The notes under the pieces were generated by a model that was not told where the DNA came from, did no database searches, and worked only from the letters and a program-made list of their open reading frames with translations. This document shows, one piece after another, positions 43,108-53,900 of a stretch of DNA of 64,000 nt (its first letter is position 1; each line of letters starts with the position of its first letter). A program made the translations under genes and the position numbers. Source of the DNA: Lepidonotus clava. Lineage: Eukaryota > Annelida > Polychaeta > Phyllodocida > Polynoidae. The stretch is from contig OW387136.1 of assembly GCA_936440205.1 (NCBI GenBank), positions 32,035,927-32,099,926 of the forward strand. The letters run 5' to 3'.

Positions 43108-44454
43108 TCATTCACTTGTTTCCCTCTTTCTCTTCCTCCTTGTCATTTGCTCCTTCTTTTCCTCTGCTAACTGAATGGCTTTGTTCATTTTTTTAAGAAC
43201 TACGAAGTTTGTGCACAACATCTTTCCTCCTAGAATTAACTCTTTGTTTTGTTCGCTCAGCATTTTCCTGTAGGTAAACTGGTGAACATAATTGTTTGCT
43301 GGTTTTCCTGTCTTGTAAGTTTCCACTGATATTTCACAAGGAAACATATTTTCTGAAACCACTGCCTCATTACAGCAGATAAAGCTCTCCTGCAAATAAT
43401 CCTCTGTGGACCTTTTGGGTTTACAGCCATGAAACTTTTCAACATATTTCTCTCCCAGATCTGGAATCTTAATGCCATGATATCCACGATAGGTCTCCTC
43501 ATCTGGAACCTTTGCACCTGTGCGTCCGCGATAAGTTTCTATGTCGATTGCCCAGTCTGGGATTTCATCCAAGTCATCAAAATCATTCCACTTTTGTAAA
43601 GTAGAAGGGCTATCAGCAGTTATGTTGGCAGTGGTTCCCGATTCGTCTAGATACATGCAACGTGCCAAAATAGAGTAGAGCATTGACACTAACATTTTCT
43701 GCAACAGGTTGATGTTCTCATTGATATGAGCGGCAACTTGCCAGCAAGCTTGAATGTAAGACTTGAGGTTTTCTTCTTCTGGAGAAGTGTTTTTGTGCAA
43801 CATGGCAAAAACTACATGGTAAAACTGTGGATACACGAGTGATCCTCTGCCTGTCTTTTCTTTGCTCATCGTAACATACCTTTTCCCTTTCTCTGTAAGT
43901 TTTCGACCACAGCCCTCTACTTGGATCACTGAAGCAGCCACAGCAGCATAGGCCCCAACTTGATTCCAGTTTTTGGTCTTCCAAGCACACAGAAGTTGAG
44001 TAAGCAGTTCATCACAGTCGATGGATCCATACAGTGGCTCCACTAATCCTAGGACAGTGGGTTCTTTGTTGCATGTCGTCAGTTTTTCTGGTTTGCAGTT
44101 TTTTGCGAAATGCCTTGCCATCCTAGGAGCTATCCTGCATGTTCTACATTGAGTGAGAATCATTTCCACACAGTTGAACTTGTTCTGTTTGCCTTTGCGA
44201 TTGTGGTTTTCCAAAATGTATTGAAGACACTCCACATCAGCTAGGCAATGATCTTCAAAGAAAGAACACAAAATGTTGCACCACCTCAGCTGATTTCCTA
44301 GCAATAGCTCCCTGGTGGCTCTGTGAACAAACACAGTGTCTTTTCTTCTCAGTGCCTTATAAAGCAAAGAGATGACTTCATCTAACAACACACTGTTCTT
44401 TGTGAAGAAAAACTCTGTACTCAAATTACGCATCTTGCTTCTTTCCCTAATCAT
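43108..44454 (-). CDS. Protein with RarA/WRNIP1 C-terminal-like segment (448 aa)
   Basis: Start taken at the ATG of MIRERSKMRN; a longer reading needs a GTG start at 44478. KALRRKDTVFVHRATRELLL...RWCNILCSFFEDHCLADVECL resembles the 'R-R-x-D ... L...EDxGLAD' block of the RarA/MgsA/WRNIP1 clamp-loader-like C terminus. DEIPDWAIDIETYRGR, repeated as DEETYRGYHGIKIPD, resembles the 'IPD.A.D.HT.RGR' tail found with that domain. The AAA+ ATPase half is absent. The cluster's 1392-aa ORF carries a P-loop, so the two could cooperate; that is inference. The C terminus is very basic (RRKRKRETSE), possibly a nuclear localisation signal. Confidence 0.65.
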   Translation of the reverse strand: MIRERSKMRNLSTEFFFTKNSVLLDEVISLLYKALRRKDTVFVHRATRELLLGNQLRWCNILCSFFEDHCLADVECLQYILENHNRKGKQNKFNCVEMILTQCRTCRIAPRMARHFAKNCKPEKLTTCNKEPTVLGLVEPLYGSIDCDELLTQLLCAWKTKNWNQVGAYAAVAASVIQVEGCGRKLTEKGKRYVTMSKEKTGRGSLVYPQFYHVVFAMLHKNTSPEEENLKSYIQACWQVAAHINENINLLQKMLVSMLYSILARCMYLDESGTTANITADSPSTLQKWNDFDDLDEIPDWAIDIETYRGRTGAKVPDEETYRGYHGIKIPDLGEKYVEKFHGCKPKRSTEDYLQESFICCNEAVVSENMFPCEISVETYKTGKPANNYVHQFTYRKMLSEQNKELILGGKMLCTNFVVLKKMNKAIQLAEEKKEQMTRRKRKRETSE

Positions 44455-44622
44455 AAGAACACATTCACCTGAAGTCACAGCTAGATTACAGTCTAAAATC
44501 CCATTTCCACATGCTTATGGAGCACCAGTAAAGATTAGGTGAATTTGTCTGTATCAATAAAGTGGACAGGGACATAAACATTGACAACTAATTTTCGTGT
44601 GTGTGTGTATTTTCTTTCACTT

Positions 44623-44628
44623 TTTATT
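44623..44628 (-). terminator. Poly(A) signal abutting the stop codon of the helicase-like ORF
   Basis: On the minus strand the stop TGA (44631-44629) is followed without a gap by AATAAA. Confidence 0.75.
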
Positions 44629-47600
44629 TCAATACGACATAACAGAGTTTGGATAAGGAAGGAGATGCTCAGCTTGCAGAGCCACATAAGGTTTCATCTG
44701 CCTGGCCTGTGACATCACCATCTTCTTCAGGTTTTTCCTGAAGTCGCCATCTGTTGCCGACGCTTCTTTGTCATTCCTCAGCTGGGCTACTTTCCCTTCA
44801 AGCAAGAGATGTTTGTAGGCCAACTTAATGTTGATGTGGCCCGGAGCAAAGGAGGACTTTTTGGTGTGTGGATGTTTCCATTTGTTAAGATTCAAATCGT
44901 TTTGTCTGTCCCATTTCTCCTCTAGATTTTCCCAGAATTCTGGCAGCACAGCTGGTACTTGGACGAATGAGAATGCATCCTCTGGTTTCTGTGTTTCATA
45001 GCATCTGTCGCGATTGAACACTAACACTGATGACATGTCCGTCATGTTTTGGCACAGAGCCTTTCTGACAAAGATCTCTGCTGGACTTTGACCTGCTGCT
45101 GCTGCTCCTACTCCTCCTCTTGCTCCTTCTGCTATTTCAACAGACATTTCAGGGATTTCTTGAAGCAGACTGCAGTGAAGTTTCATAGCTAGAGGTTTAG
45201 TGATCCATAGCCCAACTTTGGGGAAAATGTTGTGTGGTACCTGTTCATTAGGTGTGCGAACAATGGGAGTGTTCACTCTGAGATAACCTTCTTTGTTGGC
45301 CAGAAGACTACCACTTAGCATGATTTTATTGCGTAGTTCTTGGTAGTGGGCAAACTGTGGTGTGAAAATGGCATAGTGGATCATGCTGCTGCTGCTGCTG
45401 CTGTCATCGGTGCCATTGTCATCGGTGCTGCTGTCTCTTGTGTCATCTCTTTGTGGGAAATGAACTGGAATGTCGTCTACCTCTATGTCTACCTCCATAT
45501 CCTCCTCTTCTCTATGGAACACTGTCTGCCTGTGCCTAAACAGTTGTTTCAGTTCCTCTGTGGTTTGGACAGAAAAATAGCCATCGTTATCAGTCTCCAG
45601 TGGACTTTTGCCAGTGGCCAAACTTTGCACGAGCAGATATTGAGCGATCTTCCTTCTTGTGTCTGCAAAGTCAACTGGCCATGCAAACTTGTTATACTCA
45701 AGATGCATGGGGCCTCCTTCCTCTCTCAGACTACAGAGAAAGTGGAAGGTTTTGAGCAATTCTTGTGGTACTGTCACCTCTACGCTTCCATCTGTTGCTG
45801 CAAGTTTCCCTGCCACAGTGCTCCTGGGCCAGGAAGTGTGCCACTTGACTTGTGCATTTGCGTTCAGCAGTTGTTCCACTACAAAGGAAATGCATGTTTC
45901 CACTGCACGTTTCTCGAACTGGCAGAAGATCGAAGCTGCATACCTAGTGTGTAGGAGCAAGTCAAACCGCCTCTTTTGTCTGTCCCATCGAGCTGCGTTA
46001 CCATCGAACCGTCTGAACACAGCAGATCCACCCGAGTTTGCCATTCTCTTTTCCTCCAAGTCAGAGAAGCAGTCTTCCAATGTCTCCTCCAATATCGGTG
46101 TTCCTTTGCTCTTCAGCTCATGACTCATCCACTTGAGGCTCACTCCCTTGATCAGAAAGTAACTCTCCTTGACAGCATTCCAGTTGTACTCTGGCAACTC
46201 TACACAGGTGGGATCCACCAGGTGACAACAGAGTGCCCGCACAACTCTGCTGTGGTCATCCGTGAACTTGAGTACCATTGTAGCAGCAGACAGCAAGTCT
46301 GCAGGGTCAAGCACTGTTTGTTTTTCCATCATCAAGGTCTTCTCTTCTACGGTCAGCTGTTGCAAGAACAAATTATTATTCTGCAGTTGGGTTGCCGGTG
46401 GCATGTCTGCATTTGACAGTACTCTAGTATTCCTGAATCCACAGACCTCGGTTACTGCCCTCCAACAGGAAAAGATCTCAGCATAATTCCTTATCTGAAT
46501 CCATTTCCGTTTTGGCATCATCACAGAGGTATCGTACCCCATTTCCTTGAGAACAGCCCTCATCCTAGCTCTTGTCAAGTCAGCTTCGTAGTCATCCAAC
46601 TCATCATGGGCCTCGAGCTCTTTGATCTGCAAGCCGATCCTCTTCCTGTTGATGGCCTCTGAGATGTGGAATCTATAGAAAGCAAACATCTCTGGTATCT
46701 TCATTGAATAGAGCTTTCTCTCTACTTGAACCTGATCGCTGTCCCTACAGCTTTCAGAGGAGAGTAGGCCAGGGATCTCATAGACCAGACATCTGTCCTC
46801 TAGGCTGGAGCACACAGAGAAGCCGTTAGCCAGTATGATGTAGGAGCGGTCATTCAGAGCAAAGTCACGAGTAGAGTAGATTTCACCACCTGATTCCTTA
46901 ACTTTTCCTCGTTCTGAAATGCAGAGACCATGGTCCAACACATTCTTCAGTGTTGTGGACTCTAGGCTAGTGTTCTTGGCAAAGTTGTTTTCTTTTCCTT
47001 CTCCAGACTGCCATTCCTCTATCAATCTCGATCCTGAAACGCTGTCGTACTTGTTTTCGCTCGAAGCAGTGAAAGACCTTGCAGTTGCATAGTGCTGCTC
47101 GATGAATGCCAACGGATTGGCTGTTTCCCTCGATCCCACTGCAATCATCCTACAGGCATGTGCCGTGTGTGACTTTCCCGCTCCAGGTGGCCCGTTGAGG
47201 ACGATGGCTGGTTTAGGAGTCTTGGTCGTGAAACCCAATATGTTGCCCATCAGCATCATGACAAACTCGACCATCAACTGCTTGATGCTCGTTACATTGG
47301 CACCAGCTAACATCTGTTGCACGAAGATGTCCTGGTATGCTTCCACTCCTCCGCTTGTCTTCTGAATGCACATGAGGCGGGTGCCATTCAGATTGTCATC
47401 AGTGAAGGTCTTGCGAATCAATCTCTGTTTGGTGTACTGTTCCCTGCGTGCTGTACCACAGAGAGCATCATTGTTTGCCATGTATATCCTATAGATGTTA
47501 AGCATGAAAGACCAGTCCTCTATGAAAAGCTTGGCCACCTGGCCGTCCTTTCTGCAGTTAGCTAAACTTTCAAACATTCTGGATAGCTCGCTGAGAGAGG

Positions 47601-48807
47601 GGTAGAGAAGATCGAAGTGCTTTTCCTCCTCTGTTGGCTGTCTTCTTCTTTTGGATCTGTTCAGTAGCAGGCCCACCTGAGTTGCCCTAAGAAGAGAGAT
47701 GTTCTGTGATGGTGACAATGACTCTGGTGTCATTTCTACATCTCTTTCATCCTCCCTGCATTTAGAGATGTAGCTCATTCCGCATTCTGCCAAACTGCAG
47801 TCGTACGCTAGCTCATAGAAATCATGGTGGTAGAAGAAACCAGTGTGGGTGTGGATGGGGCTGAGTTTCCAGGCAATGTAGTTGGTCAAATCGAAGAAAG
47901 TGTATCCCACGGCATCAGTTGCACCAGTGATGGTATCTTCCCACTTGTAGAGATCAAAGTGACGCTGAAATGCCTCGTCGTGAATGTTTTTTTCTTGAAG
48001 AACTTTGGCAGCTGCCTCTATACCTGAGAAGTTTTTGTTGAAATTGTGACGACCTTCAACTTGTTCTTTCTTTAACAAGGATTTTGCAAGTACTAAGAGT
48101 AGCTCGTACCTCATAGTCATTCTGTCACTCACTCTGAACAAGTAGAATGGGCTAAACATGAAAGCTCGCTTTCTCCATGTTTCATCTTCGTCACTCTCCT
48201 CGTCTTCCACATCATTTGGCATGTCGTTGCTGAAAAAATAATATGCTCTTATCAGGTCGTCAAACTCCAAAGTGGTCTTGATTGCAGGGAAACCAGAAGG
48301 AGCACCCTTACTAGGTACCGCTACACGTCTTTTGTTCATGGAACTGTCCCCCGTGAACGAATCAAAGCCCTCCAGTTTCTCCTCCAGTTTCTCCCAATCG
48401 CTTTCAGTGGCAAATGCTTCTCCTGTCTTTAGGAATCCATTGGCAACAGCTAGAGTTGCCCTGGCAACTAGGGGGAAATGTTTCTCGAAATCCTGCTTCA
48501 AAAAAGAGAATACAACCAAGTAGCCAGATGAAGCCTTGGCTCTCAGCCACTTGCTGCCATTGATGAGATGTTCCTGCTGTATGAGAAATATGTCTGTTGA
48601 GCTCCTTTTTTTGTAGAACATTTTGTGAACAAACACAAAAAAGTCGAAGAGTTTCTGGATTGTTTCATTAGCACTATCCAAACATTTAGTTGGCATGTCT
48701 CCTCTTTTGATGTCTAGTAGGAAAAAGATTCTTTCTTCACGGAGCAGATGTTCTTTCTGCATGCACCCAAAAAAATCTGGATCGTATATGGTTGATTCTT
48801 TATTCAT
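44629..48807 (-). CDS. Large virus-like P-loop replication protein, helicase-like (1392 aa)
   Basis: Starts at MNKESTIYDPDFFG. A Walker A motif, NGPPGAGKSHTAHAC, lies near residues 535-549. A candidate Walker B (SRLIEEW) follows, and a sensor-like asparagine box (IILANGFSVCSSLEDRCLVY) lies about 120 residues after the P-loop. This spacing fits superfamily 3 or AAA+ viral replication helicases. The ~500-residue N-terminal half is helical and unrecognised, as is the C-terminal half, which has acidic and Ser-rich tracts (VDIEVDDIPVHF; a Ser run) and an Ala run. The combination and size recall replication proteins of large nuclear DNA viruses; no precise family could be named. It is the largest and first-transcribed gene of a minus-strand series. 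Confidence 0.72.
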   Translation of the reverse strand: MNKESTIYDPDFFGCMQKEHLLREERIFFLLDIKRGDMPTKCLDSANETIQKLFDFFVFVHKMFYKKRSSTDIFLIQQEHLINGSKWLRAKASSGYLVVFSFLKQDFEKHFPLVARATLAVANGFLKTGEAFATESDWEKLEEKLEGFDSFTGDSSMNKRRVAVPSKGAPSGFPAIKTTLEFDDLIRAYYFFSNDMPNDVEDEESDEDETWRKRAFMFSPFYLFRVSDRMTMRYELLLVLAKSLLKKEQVEGRHNFNKNFSGIEAAAKVLQEKNIHDEAFQRHFDLYKWEDTITGATDAVGYTFFDLTNYIAWKLSPIHTHTGFFYHHDFYELAYDCSLAECGMSYISKCREDERDVEMTPESLSPSQNISLLRATQVGLLLNRSKRRRQPTEEEKHFDLLYPSLSELSRMFESLANCRKDGQVAKLFIEDWSFMLNIYRIYMANNDALCGTARREQYTKQRLIRKTFTDDNLNGTRLMCIQKTSGGVEAYQDIFVQQMLAGANVTSIKQLMVEFVMMLMGNILGFTTKTPKPAIVLNGPPGAGKSHTAHACRMIAVGSRETANPLAFIEQHYATARSFTASSENKYDSVSGSRLIEEWQSGEGKENNFAKNTSLESTTLKNVLDHGLCISERGKVKESGGEIYSTRDFALNDRSYIILANGFSVCSSLEDRCLVYEIPGLLSSESCRDSDQVQVERKLYSMKIPEMFAFYRFHISEAINRKRIGLQIKELEAHDELDDYEADLTRARMRAVLKEMGYDTSVMMPKRKWIQIRNYAEIFSCWRAVTEVCGFRNTRVLSNADMPPATQLQNNNLFLQQLTVEEKTLMMEKQTVLDPADLLSAATMVLKFTDDHSRVVRALCCHLVDPTCVELPEYNWNAVKESYFLIKGVSLKWMSHELKSKGTPILEETLEDCFSDLEEKRMANSGGSAVFRRFDGNAARWDRQKRRFDLLLHTRYAASIFCQFEKRAVETCISFVVEQLLNANAQVKWHTSWPRSTVAGKLAATDGSVEVTVPQELLKTFHFLCSLREEGGPMHLEYNKFAWPVDFADTRRKIAQYLLVQSLATGKSPLETDNDGYFSVQTTEELKQLFRHRQTVFHREEEDMEVDIEVDDIPVHFPQRDDTRDSSTDDNGTDDSSSSSSMIHYAIFTPQFAHYQELRNKIMLSGSLLANKEGYLRVNTPIVRTPNEQVPHNIFPKVGLWITKPLAMKLHCSLLQEIPEMSVEIAEGARGGVGAAAAGQSPAEIFVRKALCQNMTDMSSVLVFNRDRCYETQKPEDAFSFVQVPAVLPEFWENLEEKWDRQNDLNLNKWKHPHTKKSSFAPGHINIKLAYKHLLLEGKVAQLRNDKEASATDGDFRKNLKKMVMSQARQMKPYVALQAEHLLPYPNSVMSY

Positions 48808-49671
48808 CTTGATGCTTATTATTCTTCTCTGCTTGCCATGGGCTAATAATTTAGGAATTCATCGTTCTGAAGTAGTGCTAACGTCGCTCCGTAAAATCCT
48901 ATTTTCACTTCAAGTGGTGTTGGGAAGGGGACTAGAAACAGCTTATTGCAGAAGTTAGGATATACCAAGGATAAAGCTATTAGGAATCAGCATCAGTAAT
49001 GGTGTTAGTATTCTACCAAGCTGGTCTCAAGAAAGATAGAGCTCATAAAAAGTTACCAAGGAGTCATGGTTTTGATTGCAGAGTTCTCAGTATCATTATT
49101 ACTTTTGAAGGAATTTGAAAGCGTTCAGATCGATCGTTGTTGTAGTAGCAGAAATATAGATGGCCGAAACTATTTGCAAAATATAGCAGCATTTCAATGA
49201 GAATACCATGACTTTATTAGAAGAGATAATAAGGAAAAATGACACGAAACACGTTGATTCACTTTTTTTTTTTTCCCGTTTATTTGACATTTTTCTCCTC
49301 TTTGTTTGGTTGGGAGAATTCAGAAAACTTTTCCAATTTTACTGGTGTTATAATGTATTTTGAAGCACAGGTTTAACTGCCAATATAGTAGGACAGAGCT
49401 GGTTAGCATCAAACAGGTTAGGTTTAGGGTACAGGTAAGCATGGCAAGTGCCAAAACCACTCGCACATCATTCTTCCTAATGCAGTCGATACCCTGAGCA
49501 CTCCAGTCGGTGAAGGCAGTGTGACACAGAATATATGAAAAAAAGATAGAATGTTTAAAATAGATAAAATGACAGCCCCGACCTCGCTGTCATTAAGTGG
49601 CAATCAGCCTTCAATTACCCGATAGGTTTCATTGCCTCCTTTTGTTCTCTTGCCTGTACTATGAAACTGTA
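48808..49671. other. Non-coding stretch upstream of the helicase-like gene
   Basis: Holds the 5' flank of the minus-strand 1392-aa ORF. AT-rich; no gene or repeat recognised before the minisatellite. Confidence 0.45.
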
Positions 49672-50744
49672 CTCTAAGAAGCTAAAATGATTTATGTCCT
49701 ACCTACTCTAAGAAGCTAAAATGGTTTATGTCGTACCTACTCTAAGAAGCTAAATGGTTTATGCCCTACCTACTCTAAGAAGCTAAATGGTTTATGCCCT
49801 ACCTGCTCTAAGAAGCTAAATTTTTTATGCCCTACCTACTGTAAGAAGCTAAAATAGTTTATATCCTACCTACTCTAAGAAGCTAAAATGGTTTATGTCG
49901 TACCTACTCTAAGAAGCTAAAATGGTTTATGCCCTACCTACTCTAAGAAGCTAAATGGTTTATGCCCTACCTGCTCTAAGAAGCTAAAATGGTTTATGTC
50001 GTACCTACTCTAAGAAGCTAAATGGTTTATGCCCTACCTACTCTAAGAAGCTAAATGGTTTATGCCCTACCTACTCTAAGAAGCTAAATGGTTTATGCCC
50101 TACCTACTCTAAGAAGCTAAATGGTTTATGCCCAACCTGCTCTAAGAAGCTAAATGGTTTATGCCCTACCTACTCTAAGAAGCTAAATGGTTTATGCCCT
50201 ACCTGCTCTAAGAAGCTAAATTTTTTATGCCCTACCTACTGTAAGAAGCTAAAATAGTTTATATCCTACCTACTCTAAGAAGCTAAATGGTTTATGCCCT
50301 ACCTACTCTAAGAAGCTAAATGGTTTTTGCCCTACCTACTCTAAGAAGCTAAATGGTTTATGCCCAACCTGCTCTAAGAAGCTAAATGGTTTATGCCCTA
50401 CCTACTCTAAGAAGCTAAATGGTTTATGCCCTACCTGCTCTAAGAAGCTAAAATGGTTTATGCCCTACCTACTCTAAGAAGCTAAATGGTTTATGCCCTA
50501 CCTACTCTAAGAAGCTAAATGGTTTATGCCCAACCTGCTCTAAGAAGCTAAATGGTTTATGCCCTACCTACTCTAAGAAGCTAAATGGTTTATGCCCTAC
50601 CTGCTCTAAGAAGCTAAAATAGTTTATATCCTACCTACTCTAAGAAGCTAAAATGGTTTATGTCGTACCTACTCTAAGAAGCTAAAATGGTTTATGCCCT
50701 ACCTACTTTAAGAAGCTAAAATGGTTTATACCTACTGTAAGAAG
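49672..50744. repeat. 33-bp minisatellite, about 32 copies
   Basis: Unit of 33-34 bp reading CTCTAAGAAGCTAAATGGTT followed by TATGCCCTACCTA. Variants (TAAAATGG, ATAGTTTATATCC, TTTTTTATGCCC, CTGCTC for CTACTC) recur in the same local order, for example near 49820-49880 and 50220-50280, showing blocks duplicated as sets. Confidence 0.92.
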
Positions 50745-50942
50745 TTTACTACACTTCTATTGTAGACACAATTAGGTTGAATCAAGTTAAATTTTCAAAA
50801 GTGCACTCCATATCTAGACCTCATGAAACGATAAAGTATAATTCTTTGATTATGTATGTGTAAGTATGTGTAGTAAATTATGTATGTATGTTTGTTCATG
50901 TATGTGCAAATGTGTGTAGGTGTGATGACAATGATGAAAAAA

Positions 50943-53900
50943 CACAGTGTTTGGTGCCAGCCCCAACCTTCGCTGAACACTCATGTGGTGAGCATACCAA
51001 ATCTAAAGGCCAAAAGTCTCACCTCCAGTTATATGTGTCTCCTGTTTGTCTTGGCCCCTCTTACGAGAACAAAGACAATCAGTAGCAATCAAGAAAATCA
51101 TATAAAAAAAGAGAATTTGGAATAAAAATGAATTTTGAATGAGGTCCACCCTTAAGGTTTGGTGCCTAGGCTCCTGGTGTGTGGGCAACACCCACAGGCA
51201 TCTCGACGCAGGGATCAGCCCACCCGAGGGGGAGATCCAACTCAGTCTCACCAACCCTTGGGGCATGTAAAACCGACTGCAACGCACAGAGCAGCCAAAC
51301 CAGGTTTCTCTCAAGAAAAAAAAAAAGTTTGCCAAAGAAAATAAGATTGAGGGCATCATTCAGTTATAAGTTGCCTAGGCTCCTGGTGTGTGGGCAACAC
51401 CCACAGGCATCTCGACGCAGGAATCAGCCGACCCTAGGGGGAGATCCAACTCAGTCTCACCAACCCTTGGGGCATGTAAAACCGACTTCAACGCACAGAG
51501 CAACTACAACCGAGCACCTCAACACCCAAAAGAAAAGAAAAAAAGAAAATTAAAATAAAAAATTAAATAAAAAATCTAAAAAGCTGAAAAGGAAGAGTGG
51601 TACATGGATTAGGTTAAAAACTACACAGTGTTTGGTGCCAGCCCCAACCTTCGCTGAACACTCATGTGGTGAGCATACCAAATCTAAAGGCCAAAAGTCT
51701 CACCTCCAGTTATATGTGTCTCCTGTTTGTCTTGGCCCCTCTTACGAGAACAAAGACAATCAGTAGCAATCAAGAAAATCAAAAAAAAAAAAAAAGAATT
51801 TGGAATAAAAATGAATTTTGAATGAGGTCCACCCTTAAGGTCTGGTGCCTAGGCTCCTGGTGGGTTACTTACAGCAACACTTCGTTTCAACGCAGGGATC
51901 AGCCGACCCGAGGGGGAGATCCAACTCAGTCTCACCAACCCTTGGGGCATGTAAAACCGACTGCAACGCACAGAGCAGCCAAACCAGGTTTCTCTCAAGA
52001 AAAAAAAAAAGTTTGCCAAAGAAAATAAGATTGAGGGCATCATTCAGTTGTAAGTTGCCTAGGCTCCTGGTGGGCTACTTACAGCAACACTTCGTTTCAA
52101 CACAGGAATCAGCCGACCCTAGGGGGAGATCCAACTCAGTCTCACCAACCCTTGGGGCATGTAAAACCGACTTCAACGCACAGAGCAACTACAACCGAGC
52201 ACCTCAACACCCAAAAGAAAAGAAAAAAAGAAAATAAAAATAAAAAATTAAATAAAAAATCTAAAAAGCTGAAAAGGAAGAGTGGTACATGGATTAGGTT
52301 AAAAACTACACAGTGTTTGGTGCCAGCCCCAACCTTCGCTGAACACTCATGTGGTGAGCATACCAAATCTAAAGGCCAAAAGTCTCACCTCCAGTTATAT
52401 GTGTCTCCTGTTTGTCTTGGCCCCTCTTACGAGAACAAAGACAATCAGTAGCAATCAAGAAAATCAAAAAAAAAAAAAAAGAATTTGGAATAAAAATGAA
52501 TTTTGAATGAGGTCCACCCTTAAGGTCTGGTGCCTAGGCTCCTGGTGGGTTACTTACAGCAACACTTCGTTTCAACGCAGGGATCAGCCGACCCGAGGGG
52601 GAGATCCAACTCAGTCTCACCAACCCTTGGGGCATGTAAAACCGACTGCAACGCACAGAGCAGCCAAACCAGGTTTCTCTCAAGAAAAAAAAAAAGTTTG
52701 CCAAAGAAAATAAGATTGAGGGCATCATTCAGTTGTAAGTTGCCTAGGCTCCTGGTGGGCTACTTACAGCAACACTTCGTTTCAACACAGGAATCAGCCG
52801 ACCCTAGGGGGAGATCCAACTCAGTCTCACCAACCCTTGGGGCATGTAAAACCGACTTCAACGCACAGAGCAACTACAACCGAGCACCTCAACACCCAAA
52901 AGAAAAGAAAAAAAGAAAATAAAAATAAAAAATTAAATAAAAAATCTAAAAAGCTGAAAAGGAAGAGTGGTACATGGATTAGGTTAAAAACTACACAGTG
53001 TTTGGTGCCAGCCCCAACCTTCGCTGAACACTCATGTGGTGAGCATACCAAATCTAAAGGCCAAAAGTCTCACCTCCAGTTATATGTGTCTCCTGTTTGT
53101 CTTGGCCCCTCTTACGAGAACAAAGACAATCAGTAGCAATCAAGAAAATCAAAAAAAAAAAAAAAAGAATTTGGAATAAAAATGAATTTTGAATGAGGTC
53201 CACCCTTAAGGTCTGGTGCCTAGGCTCCTGGTGGGTTACTTACAGCAACACTTCGTTTCAACGCAGGGATCAGCCGACCCGAGGGGGAGATCCAACTCAG
53301 TCTCACCAACCCTTGGGGCATGTAAAACCGACTGCAACGCACAGAGCAGCCAAACCAGGTTTCTCTCAAGAAAAAAAAAAAGTTTGCCAAAGAAAATAAG
53401 ATTGAGGGCATCATTCAGTTGTAAGTTGCCTAGGCTCCTGGTGGGCTACTTACAGCAACACTTCGTTTCAACACAGGAATCAGCCGACCCGAGGGGGAGA
53501 TCCAACTCAGTCTCACCAACCCTTGGGGCATGTAAAACCGACTTCAACGCACAGAGCAACTACAACCGAGCACCTCAACACCCAAAAGAAAAGAAAAAAA
53601 GAAAATAAAAATAAAAAATTAAATAAAAAATCTAAAAAGCTGAAAAGGAAGAGTGGTACATGGATTAGGTTAAAAACTACACAGTGTTTGGTGCCAGCCC
53701 CAACCTTCGCTGAACACTCATGTGGTGAGCATACCAAATCTAAAGGCCAAAAGTCTCACCTCCAGTTATATGTGTCTCCTGTTTGTCTTGGCCCCTCTTA
53801 CGAGAACAAAGACAATCAGTAGCAATCAAGAAAATCAAAAAAAAAAAAAAAGAATTTGGAATAAAAATGAATTTTGAATGAGGTCCACCCTTAAGGTCTG

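Larger units (their letters stand above)
40022..48807. mobile_element. Endogenous large-DNA-virus-like gene cluster (family uncertain)
   Basis: Five intronless ORFs occupy nearly all of ~8.8 kb, in both orientations, with gaps mostly of 40-210 bp that hold A/T-rich signals. AATAAA signals sit at, or within about 60 bp of, each stop codon. The predicted proteins (replication helicase-like, clamp-loader-related, HD-like, ankyrin) suit a nuclear DNA virus. No capsid, protein-primed polymerase or integrase is seen, which argues against calling it a Polinton. The open frames look whole, implying a young or selected insertion. Edges are unknown; 38.0-38.6 kb and 63.46-64 kb may belong to it. Confidence 0.55.

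Noticed and set aside
45340-46486. Plus-strand frames of 74-204 codons opposite the helicase-like ORF
   Set aside because: They are shadows of the 1392-aa minus-strand gene.
40022-48807. Polinton/Maverick identity for the virus-like block
   Set aside because: No integrase, protein-primed polymerase, packaging ATPase, capsid pattern or long terminal inverted repeats are visible.
49672-50744. CRISPR-like regular repeat array
   Set aside because: The 33-bp units adjoin without unique spacers and the context is eukaryotic, so it is a minisatellite.
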